This document shows positions 1 to 10,500 of a stretch of 64,000 bases of DNA, piece by piece. The DNA is from Haliotis asinina (Eukaryota; Mollusca; Gastropoda; Lepetellida; Haliotidae), in NCBI RefSeq assembly GCF_037392515.1, contig NC_090285.1, positions 3,351,501 to 3,415,500 on the forward strand, read 5' to 3'. The translations under genes were made by a program, and so were the position numbers. Every line of letters begins with the position of its first letter. Positions within the stretch are counted from its first letter, which is position 1. A model generated the notes under the pieces. The model did not search any database and was not told the DNA's origin. It worked only from the letters and a program-made list of their open reading frames with translations.

Positions 1-457
1 ACTTGTCTCACATTAAATTATATACGTATACATGAATTATATTTGTAGAGGTTATATTCACTAGAAGCGGTTACTTTTAGAGATGAGCTGGTCTAATCAG
101 TTGAGAGTGTCACTATTTGTTTTTCACCGCATTTACCGTATAATTTAGTTTTAACATGGTATCCTTGAATATTGTTGTTCTTAAATTTTGATTGTGCCGA
201 CTTGTAAAAGGATAGTGAATAACGTCGTCGTTATAATGCCCACACGGACACTTAGATGTTTCCCAGATATATCGCTTACATCCCTCTCCGTTTAGATCAG
301 TACTGCCGAGCTTGAGGCGACAATGGATGATTTGACAAAATATTGTCCCATTATTTATATCAAAGTAATTGTCTCTGTTTGGTTTATGGTGGTTATGAAA
401 TGATTGAGGGAAGTAGCGTTAACGGATAGTTTGTTAAACAACATCTTTATTATTAGG

Positions 458-571
458 ACAAAATGCTGCAAAAACCTCACAGAGTTGGTATGATGTTCTG
501 ATTATGATCAGCGTTTCAGTGAGTATGTTATGCTTATTACTGTTTGAGCTAGACTGCAATTCATCGGTCCG
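458..571 (-). repeat. Inverted repeat arm A (pairs with 6013-6135)
   Basis: The reverse complement of this stretch matches 6013-6135: both read gaccgatgaattgca, then ctgatcataatcan, then catcataccaactctgtgag and a tttgtcctaa end. Similarity fades over about another 40 bases on each side. Identity is roughly 75-80% by eye. Confidence 0.8.
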
Positions 572-1074
572 CTTTTCAGTCAAATTAACGGACTATATCG
601 TCTGATCTGAAGACAAATACTTTTCTATTCGTATATTTAATAATCTGAGCCCGACTTTGCGAGTAAACAGGCTTTTCTGGATATTCTGTCACGCATCCCA
701 CTGAAAACTCAGTTAGGCCGATGTGAGTTATTTCGACATAGGCTATTTGCAATTGTGTAAATTTTAGAGATACAGAGAAACATCATAAAAAACTGTGTGT
801 TTGTTTTCTATTCCCTACAGTACTTTAGTGATGTTGCATGCATATAGAGAACAACGTGTCCTCGTTTTCTCATTTTTCACACTGATTTGGAGTACTCCTT
901 ATAATAATAAAATATTCTGTTTAATACTGATGTTCACAATTTGTATTTTATAATCTTAACGTGACAACATTTGAAATAACCGTACGAACAATGGCACGGG
1001 TTAAATATGAATACGCAATGGCTTCTAGAAAGTGGTAAAATCCAACATTTGTGACGAGGGTAGTCGCCACACTA

Positions 1075-1115
1075 AGTCGGCGATCTAACCCACTCAGCCA
1101 CCACGACACCCACAT
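1075..1115 (-). repeat. tRNA-like SINE head or tRNA fragment
   Basis: On the minus strand, gtggtggctgagtgggttag contains a perfect A box (TGGCTGAGTGG at 1090-1100) as in tRNA-Leu or tRNA-Ser heads. No matching B box follows at the right distance, so it is not a functional tRNA gene. Confidence 0.35.
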
Positions 1116-3374
1116 TAAAAGCGCTGAAGGCGCCACGGCCACATCCGTTAGATTAACAGACACTGTCGTTTAGACCTCGCATGTACAGAGGTTTGGTGTC
1201 TTACACTAGGAGAGAGTAGGGTCGAGTCCCGGATACAGTACTGGAACGTGTACCTAACAAAGACATCATTAACATAATATACCGCCTGTTACACGTCTAG
1301 GAGAGATTCAGTAGCAGTTTTGTAGTAAGTGTTGATGACGGGGGTCACATGTTTATGATCACTTTTGGCATTGGAGCCCATATCATCCAAGTCCACATGA
1401 GACTAGACATTTTACAACCCTCGACAGTTCTTTATTGATTGCGGAAAAGAGCCTTTTCCTTTGTTTGTTAGGTGAAAAACGACCTACACGTTTGTGTGTG
1501 CGTCTACGCGACTGCTACCACACTGCTGGACAGGATACGTTACAGTTTTCGTGAACACCTCATATCACAGTAAAATGGATTCATAAGTACTCGCTGCTGA
1601 TATAGCTGGAATCTAACAGTGGAATTTATATAACAAATAGTAAGTTCGTATAAAACACTCAGACGAAGGCCAGACGGTCACAGCAATTAGCACCAGTTCT
1701 TCGCGTGACTGATTAAAACAGGTTGTAATACAGGTTGAAACTGGTTTCCACCATGTGCACGGAGGATACTTTGCGCTAACAATCTTAATATAGTCCTAGG
1801 TCATTCCCACGTGCCTAATTTTAGCTCTATGACGGCATGTCAGGACGGCGATGACTCGTTGCTGTGTTTAGCCTACATCCTAGGTCTGGTCGCTACGAAC
1901 GGTCAGTTAATAGTCAGGGACGTGAGGGTTTAAAATGAGTAATTGTGTAGGACATTCATGTAGTTCAAATTTTGTCTACATTTGTTTAAGTCAATAAATT
2001 TTTGTTTTACACAATCCCGTCATGTTGTTGGATATTTAGCTTTACTTTGAACGAAACACCTGCACTCATAAAGTTTGTTTTTAACATTGTTACAGCAACC
2101 GTAGGAAGAACGGAGGTTACCGCATGCTGGGTGAATCAATAGTGAAGTATATTAAACTGGAAAAGATAATATTTTTTCTATAATGTATCTGTATTGTTAT
2201 AACATTCTGCGATACGTTTTACATATTATATATTTGCAACAGTTTTCTGAAAAATTTGGACTAAAATATGGTTTTATGGGAAACTAAATGTAACGTATCT
2301 TCATGTATACTTGAAACATTTCTTCGAACAGGTCACGTTTGGTCACGTAGTTCCTAAAATCACCACTATTATGGACGTTGTTCAGTTTTGCTGTCATTAA
2401 ACCCAGAAATACATGGCATTTGTTGGAACCGCAATGATGATGAAGAGAGATAGCACTTACGTGCTCTGGTAGCTGTACGTGTCAGCTTAGGCTAAATAAA
2501 TAAAGTGAGATGTTTCTCTGCATCGGCGTGTCACTTTTATTTCAACATTTGTTTTATTGCAAATTGAAAAAATCTTTTTGACTTTGTCACGTCCAGATCA
2601 TCCATGCTTCCACTACAAGAATGAGTGTCAGTAAGAACGACTGTGACTGAATCTACAACTCATGAACGCGTGCTAAACTTTGCAATATGTATTTCTGAGA
2701 GAGAAAAAAAAAAAATATGTTCCTCCCTCGTCACTTTTTTCTATCAATACGTAAGTCCTACCCACTCCTTGTTTTTGAAAAAGGAAATGTGCCCGAGAAA
2801 CATTTACTGTTTTTTTATGCAGCCTTATCGCAAACGGAATGCTGCGTGGCCCAGTTTGAGCCTGAAAAGGATTCTGCCTTTTGCTGTCGAAGTTTAGTAT
2901 ATCAGTATGGGAGGGAGGTAACTGCATAGTAAGAAAAGACATTAAAGATAGAAAATAGTTGTAACCATGATTGTACATACTGTTTTAAGCACGACTGTGT
3001 TTAAATATATTGGTGAATATTTCTTATTGTCAATATAAACTGAGAAGCAAACAGTTTAACGCCGTTCTAAAGGTTTCTTGTCACTCTGCAGCTGGACAGC
3101 ACGAAATGCAACCAGCAGATGGGGTGGCTTGGAAACCTATGGAATACTGGAGGACGTCGTCAACACCTCTCAATATTAATCTAAATCGTGGCAATGCGAC
3201 AACGCGAAATTTTGATCAGCTGATCATGTTGACCTTTCCACACAAACTGTCACCTTGAAAACGTTTCGTAGTCGTTCTCTGTTATGAAGGTTAGAAATTT
3301 TATTAAAACTGATATCGGACAGTGTCCATTAAATCTGTTCACTCATTCCATTTGTGTTGACACAAGGGAGCGTC

Positions 3375-3633
3375 CAGATGACACCACCCGATGCAGCCGT
3401 TGCGGCACAACAACGCTCCACCCCACACAGCACCTGTAACAGGTGCCATTCTCGCAAATGCAGACGTCATTGTCCTTCCCTGGCCTCCAGCTCGGCTAAT
3501 CGAGCATGGATGGAATAGACGCGTCCCTAAATCTCACTTTCAGCACAAGACATCTGCAGAACTTGCAAATGCGTTGCAAGGCGAAGATTCCCCAAGAAAA
3601 GCCCGACGACTTGTGCAATCCCTTTCCAGGTAG
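3375..3633 (+). pseudogene. Old Tc1/mariner transposase fragment (C-terminal third)
   Basis: The translation reads HNNAPPHTAPVTGAILANAD, VIVLPWPPARLIEHGW and HFQHKTSAELANALQ, matching the Tc1 pattern DNARPHTARV...LPWPxxSPDLxPIEHxWD. The SPDLxP stretch is deleted and the second catalytic Asp has become Asn. No N-terminal part or inverted repeats were found, so this is an old dead piece. Confidence 0.8.
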
Positions 3634-5169
3634 GTGTTGTGGTGGACATGTTGACCTTTAGAACGTGCCAGTTTTCCTCGCCTACAAAGCTGGCCTCTTT
3701 TTCTCTGAATGAATCCTTTTGGCAAATCAGTGGACCACAAAACTATTACAGAATATATCTGCTGTGGTTCTTGCTGGAGTGTTCTTTAACATATACCGGC
3801 CAAGTAAATTCTTCCGATGACAACATTGCTCTGTCTCTGTCTGGGTGTCCAACATTTTCATGAAGACACCAAGGTGCTGAAGCTCGAGACCTGTGAAAGG
3901 AGAACAAGTTGCTAGTGTTCAGGTCCATCTTGGTTGACAACGCAGTAAACTACATTTTCCTGGATTCTGAAGTTCTTTAACAATTGTCATCTCTGAGTTC
4001 CTTATATATCACCCTCTAACCGGTTTGATCTTGTTTTCCAATCCCTCTATGATGGTTGATCGACAAGGTCTGTACATGGTTCCAAATATCTCTGGTCTGT
4101 ACATGGTTCCAATCCTTGTCATTCATGTTGCACTGTTTCCCTCTCGTTATCACATGTGTGAACATATAGACTTTCTAACATGCTGTCTACAGTTATTATT
4201 CAGCACAAATAGAATCTGCTGTGACCAACTTCAACTGGGGCAATGTATCTGCACCCACGTTCTCCTTTCCTGATCTGTGGTTGATCTGTTGTACCTGACC
4301 AAAGCTGAAAAACCAGCGATGTCCTGTAGCAAGAAGGCGCGTTGTATTTAGTACCTATGTGAGTGGATTATTATCGACCACTACAACAAAAGTACTACCA
4401 TACAGAGAGTCATAATATTATATGGTCTCTGGTCCTGCAAAAAAAAACCCCACAAATACCCAGTGCTGTTTTTGTACTTGAAGTTCCTACAAGTCCACGG
4501 CGGCGGGATGGCCTGGTTGCCATACTACCTCTATGTTGTGTCTCCAGGAGCCAATCCACGTCATATGTGTCTTTAATTCTGTGTCTTTAATTCTGTGTCT
4601 TTAATTCCATTAACGACATAGACGTAACCAAACCTGTGTACAAGTACACAATGACCTGTCGCATGAAAACATGGATATGTATTTGACAGTACTTGTATAC
4701 GCTCGCCATGGACCACACTGGGGTATGACCTAGACTGAGTGTATTATCTTCTTGGTTTACGTTTCAACAGGGTGTAATGTCCATGTGTTTAACTTGCATG
4801 CTTATTTTGCGTTTTATAAAGTAGACGGCGGTTAGATGGAGGGTCTATTTTACGGCGGTGGAATACGTGTTGTGAGTGAAGTATCTTTTTTTACTGTGTA
4901 CCATTTCTGTCGGTATTTGCTGCTCGAGTGCCGATAAACTGCACTCATGGTAGTTCTAGTTTTGATTTATTAACCTACTGAAGTATCAACCTATATATAC
5001 GAGCTATATAAAATTCATAAAACCATGACTCAACCACAAAACAAGCACTCTGACTAAAGACAGCCAGTGTTAAAACGTAGGAGCTCCGGTCAGCGTCTAG
5101 ATGACAGTGGAACACCGGCCAAGGGCACGTAGTCTCAGTACCTGTTGTATGATTATCATCGGGGTGATT

Positions 5170-5222
5170 CATTCTCTCTCTCTCTCTCTCTCACACACAC
5201 ACTCTCACACACACGCACGCGC
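5170..5222. repeat. (TC)n(AC)n microsatellite
   Basis: Compound dinucleotide run of CT then CA repeats with a cgcacgcgcgcacg tail. Confidence 0.95.
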
Positions 5223-5547
5223 GCACGCACTTAGCCTGTACACCGTTAGTATCAATACTGTTTCTTGATACAGTGACAGACACTCGTCTGAGCGACACCG
5301 TGAAGAGGGCGTCACAATGATTCACCCAGTTCCATTGAAAATCATTCGAAGTAGACAACAAACAAGTGTCCGAGTTTGATAAAACCAATTGCGAGTTTAT
5401 TCAAACGACATCACTGAATTACAAGCAGCCAAAGTGCCTTGAAGCAATAGGAACCGTGAATCAAATATATCAAATTGCACTGAACACAGCTACAGTACAC
5501 AGTTAGTATTAGGCGAGTACAGGGTGTATGCAGGGACGGATTCAGGA

Positions 5548-5550
<3 letters not shown>

Positions 5551-5579
<29 letters not shown>
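5551..5579. repeat. (GT)n microsatellite
   Basis: About 14 uninterrupted GT units followed by a G-rich stretch. Confidence 0.95.
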
Positions 5580-5581
<2 letters not shown>

Positions 5582-6012
5582 AGGGGGGCGGGGGAGAGAT
5601 TCTCAGGACAAGTTTCTCCCCTCTAATCAGAAGTCTAGTAACATATTGTCGTCATTGTCTCCACCACGTCCGCCTAACATCTCAATCGACTTCACCCATT
5701 TACTTCAGCTTTCTTCCGCTATCTTTTTATGTGGTCTCTTCAGCATTAATACTCTGCAATTTTAAATGCACGTGAAAACACATTTAGAACGTCATCTTTA
5801 CATAAAAGGAAAAACATATTTCCATTCAGGTTGTGTGTTATGCGGGTGTAACGGGAGCGGATATATACGCGGAGCTGATAAGTATTGAACTAAGCGCACG
5901 TAAAATATATTTCTACATGGCTTCCAAAAATATACATCTGAACGTCTGTTGCTTCTCATTTCGGAGCATTCGTTCAAATATAAACCGTCCTATTGTCCGT
6001 TTGGATCAAATC

Positions 6013-6135
6013 AGGACCGATGAATTGCAATCTACCTCGAAAACTATTAAACATAGCATACTCAGTGAAATGCTGATCATAATCAACCCATCATACCAAC
6101 TCTGTGAGTTTTTTGCAGAATGTATTTTTGTCCTA
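6013..6135 (+). repeat. Inverted repeat arm B (pairs with 458-571)
   Basis: Second copy, 5.4 kb away and in opposite orientation. It is either a pair of dispersed repeat copies or the subterminal parts of one large diverged DNA element. I saw no transposase of matching size between them. Confidence 0.8.
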
Positions 6136-6390
6136 AAAATGAAAAGAGGTTGTTTGAGAATCTATCATTAAAGTATTCACACAGTTCACTGTTTGGTACG
6201 AGGGAGGAGTGTAGAGAAAGCCAGGGGTTCGAGGAGCACGTGCAGTTTTTTTGTTTGTTTGTTTGTTTTTTGGGTTTTTTTGCTGCTGTGCTGTTTCCAT
6301 CGTTTCCAGGTTGTCCCTTTCTCTGCACAGACTGACAAAATGGAATACATTACATGCGGTTGACCTTCAGTTATCGTGGAGACTTCATTG

Positions 6391-6447
6391 GTATCATCAT
6401 CATCATCATCGATGTTGTTTTTGTTGTTGTTGTTGGTGGTGGTGGTT
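6391..6447. repeat. Compound trinucleotide repeat
   Basis: Short runs of (ATC)n, (TTG)n and (GGT)n in succession; they create low-complexity ORFs on both strands. Confidence 0.85.
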
Positions 6448-7027
6448 AAACACAGTCTCACAATTAAAACCGTCAGAAGCGTTCTTAAACTCCCACCGAG
6501 TGAGCTACGGAGTCCTCTCGTAAGAAGCATTTGTAAGGATGTTGCAGATTTTATGACGGCTTCTCGGGTGTCAAATTGCCCGTGGTGTTGAATCAGCAGA
6601 AAGAGAAAAGCAAGTACATCTGGTAATTTGTCCCTCTAGTCTCCATGGGTTTGTATTTCAATAAAACTACACAGTCCGTAAATTACCTGCCCTTGATTTT
6701 CACGAAAGCTCTACCCAGCTGAAAGGAAATATCGTGGTAAACTGCCCAGAAACATGGAAGGAAGGCGCACATTAAACCATTTTCCACCCAAATGAATATA
6801 AGGAAAACCAAGTTCATGGACAGTCAACTTCTTCATTGCTTGTTAGAACCTACGTGGAAACGTCGCACTCAATTAATGCAATAAAGAAGTTTATAAGCAT
6901 GGGTCTTCACAACTTCTAAAATGCCTGTCAAAGAACAAATGACTATATTCTGTTGCATGAAAGGTAACTCGCAAACTCGTGACTGGATGTTACGCTTATC
7001 TCCAGCCGAACACTACGGCCTGGTGTA

Positions 7028-7172
7028 AACTCCGTGGGGAAGTCTAGTGGTTAAAGAGTTCGCCCGCCGAAGGAACGGGTTCGACTTAGAACAATGAGTG
7101 CAATATGTGAAGCCAATTTCTGGTGTGCTGGGTATTGACGGAATATGGCTCAAAGCGGCATTAAGACTCACT
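7028..7172 (+). repeat. tRNA-derived SINE (family 2)
   Basis: An A-box-like aagtctagtgg and the B-box core ggttcga of a tRNA head are followed by the family body (gtgaagccaatttctggtgt) and a 3' part resembling aaaagcggcgtaaaac. Diverged and 3' truncated. Confidence 0.7.
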
Positions 7173-7392
7173 TATCGTCTTATTTGGATTGATCCGTTAG
7201 ACTGAGCGAGGACGTACATGAATTTGTCTGATGAAAATCTGTTGCGGTTAATGCGGAATCCATGTAAAGGGGCCCAGGGTTTAGTGAAGAACTACCGACA
7301 TGCAAGCTGTGGCGACATATATCATTCTGAAGCATCTGACGAGAACCATCAGTTGTAGAGCAGAAGAATCACCAACTCTTGTCTCTGGTGCT

Positions 7393-7557
7393 CTATATGC
7401 TGTTGGCGACCAGACTGGCCTTGTCGTGCATCTCATGGGGCTGGTACTCCACCTGGAGGGGAGCGGACCCCGTAGGCGTTGTCCGTATTATCCTAGGCAT
7501 CACACCGACGATGGTGGCGGTAGTGTTTGGGGACCTATGGATGATGATGCCCACAGA
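7393..7557 (-). CDS. Four-TM gene exon 6: cytosolic tail and stop
   Basis: 165 nt, acceptor ttcacag, phase 0. It encodes SVGIIIHRSPNTTATIVG, PLQVEYQPHEMHDKASLV and ANSI-stop (TAG 7393-7395). The other two frames close early. No clear AATAAA was found close downstream. Confidence 0.68.
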   Translation of the reverse strand, partial: SVGIIIHRSPNTTATIVGVMPRIIRTTPTGSAPLQVEYQPHEMHDKASLVANSI

Positions 7558-10500
7558 CTGTGAAGGAAGTATTGAGTCAGGTTTAGTTTTCTCGTTACAT
7601 TCAGCAGGTATACATCACGTCATGAAGTGACATAGGTCTCGGACTTTTAGAACTTTTATAACGAAATGTTGACCAACTCAGAAACAATCAGGGCGAAAGG
7701 AAAATCGAGACTAAAACATGGCTGTATAACGCATCAGCGCAGAAGGGATTTTGAAGACAGTTTTACCAAACTTATGTGTCATGTGTCAGCTACTCTCTGT
7801 GACCTCATGTTAACAATCAGTTTCCGGTATTAAGAGGTACATAATTTTAATGTGTTGTAACTGCCACAGTCAGCAGTACTCCAGCTGTTTGACAGCGACC
7901 TGTGGATAACAGGTCTGTAGCTTATGCTCCCGGTGGTTAATACCATGATCACCGACCCAGTGTGATGACATACAACCCACTACGTCGCAGCATACGTCGC
8001 TATACAAAATAAAAAGCTGTATAAACATAAAATAGTCCCCATCCTTCATGTACACAACTTCTAGAACGCCAATCAAAGAAGTTAGCACAGGGTGCCAATA
8101 ATATCGGGCTTGTCAATGCCTCTTGGACGGTACAGAGTTCTACCATCATCAGATGGAGGTGACACAGGCTGTAGATCGATGTTCATAACTATTGGTGATG
8201 CTGTATGGACATTGTTATGAAGCCACTTACCCCGCGTCTACAGCTAAGGATGCCGGAGAGGACAGTGCCAACAAGGGAGAGAACCCATGCTACGACAAAG
8301 ACGAGTGCGAGAACGATACTCATAGTGTAGATGCTGCGCAAGTTGTCACAGGTCAATGGTGCTGGCTCCGAATTCCTGCTGGATCCCATGTATGATTTAG
8401 TTTTCGATGGCAGTAATTCTTATCTAAAATTATTCGTGTTAATTGTTGTGGTTCGCGTATCATTCAGACAACAGCTTACGGAGTCCCTAATACTAGCATT
8501 CTGAAGGCCAAATAAAGCTGATGCAAATAACAGTAAACAGATAGACCATTTGCACTACCCAGTGCAACCGGGATGAATAAACAGGTGGAATCACTTGATT
8601 TGTTTGCTATCGTTAATTGCTTATTAATCATTTGATGCATGCATACTTAGATAAACGATACGTGTCTTTTTATTATTTTCGTAGGAAAAGTTTCTTGTGG
8701 GATGATTTTGGTATCATCGCACTATTGGCCTCAGTTGCAAATAAACTTTCTCTTGTCCCTTTTTTTATTTTAAAGCATGACAGCAAGTCCTACACACCAA
8801 GAATGATATTCCTCACATCCAGATAATGGGCAGTTCCTAGCTTCACAATTTCTCAGAAGTTATAGCCCGGTTAAACTTCAATGAATCACATCGTAGTTTT
8901 AGTTCATTAAGACACTTTTCTTGTTCCAACAAACGCACATATTGTCTGTAACGGTTACATAACAAAAGACTTACAGGCAATGGCACTTGGTTCCCAGGGA
9001 GGCGCACTGGCTGGTGTCCATGGTAACGAAGCCAGGAGTGGCAGTGAGTCCAACCAGGAAGAAGATCCCCATGACAAGGGAGATAATGCTGAACGCCATG
9101 TGAGCGATGTACTGGGGGGTATAGAACACTGGAAATACTAGGATATATAGAGCAGTGTGAACAGAAAAAGAATAGCGTTCATTGTCCCGAGGTCATTGAT
9201 CCGGGTATATATTACCGACGTGTCACTGTGATAGAGGATTCTGGATTCCGTCGGCGTACATGTACAGTTATGACATTGTGCAATGTAAATGACAGAAGAT
9301 TTCACTTCTAAGCAAGTTGAAGATAAGATCAGTCAACTTTGCGTGGACACATATAAAGAATATATGTGAAATTATGGTTATTTGGCTATATCGCCCAATA
9401 TTAGAACATATACCGCCATAGAAGATTGCGGTGATAGGGCAGATTCGTGTCGTTAACTCACCGCTCCTTTTTGTTTCACGGAGGCGGAGATGAAACCAGT
9501 CAGGCCAGAGAGCACATACTGAAACAGCAAAAAACAGTGAGACGTCATTCTGGTAAAATGTCGTCAACCTTTCAGGAAACATCCATGCATCAACCTCCAA
9601 ACTTCCCTGAAGCGTCTGCCTTCTATTAAATGTCAATATAATATTCTAAAAAACCTTAAGCGTCTGTGAAACGTCAACTTTCCTCGAAACGTCAGTTTGC
9701 CGAGACTTCGTTCCTTGAAACGTCAGACTTCAGTGAATCGTCAATCTACCGTAAAAAGGCAATCTTCCAGGAAATGACAACCATCCTTGAAATGTCGAAA
9801 CATCATTTAAACATCAACGTCATCCAACAGTGAAACGTCATCAGTTTGTGGTGATGAATGTTGAATTACTGTTTAATATATTTAGATAGCAACGTCCGGA
9901 TCCATGAGCCAAGTTGGGGCAAGAAGCGTCTGACGGGTACCTCGAAACAAGAACACGGTGTGACAGGCAGCCTAAATTACACAAGAAATAAACTTCACTA
10001 CGAAACTGATTTAGAAGAGTTTCAACAGAGGACCAGGGACAGGCTGTACACTGTCTCCACAGACTAGGTTTCTGACACAAAGTTTTGCATCTGATTCACA
10101 GATGTCCGTTGTTGTCGACGTTGTGGCGGGTGGTAGGTCAAGACAGTACGTTGGGTATGGAGACAGTGTCATGGTGTGGAGCGGGGATGGCAACCTTGAA
10201 CCGTATGGCATCGTCAATGGGATTGATTTAGGCACCTAGAGTGTTTGTCTGAACCCGAAATCAAATCATGAAAAAGGAGAGTAATTCATACGATACGTAA
10301 TATACCATATCAGTGAGCCTTAAGCCTCGATCAAACAAACATCTAGGTCCAGATGCCTTTTTGATTACATTTCATCAAACGAGATGATATTAATAATAAC
10401 TTACAAACAAGCCAAGGGTCCATATCGACGACCGCTTCGCAAACCCAAATACCCTTCGATAGTTGGAGGTGTAAGCGGTGTTGAAATCTGCCTCGGCGGT

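Larger units (their letters stand above)
1..7392. other. Left flank, no recognised gene
   Basis: No exon I can assign. It holds an inverted repeat pair (458-571 with 6013-6135), a tRNA-like A box near 1090, an old Tc1 transposase fragment (3375-3633), short direct repeats (29 bp twice at 4066-4115, 16 bp three times at 4567-4607), microsatellites and a tRNA-type SINE at 7028-7172. The small ORFs here lack codon structure or splice context. Confidence 0.6.

Noticed and set aside
3010-3258. Possible pogo/Tigger transposase piece (HEMQPADGVAWKPMEYW)
   Set aside because: It weakly recalls the HxLQPLDVxVFxPLKxxW motif of DDE_1 transposases, but too many positions differ and nothing around it supports the call.
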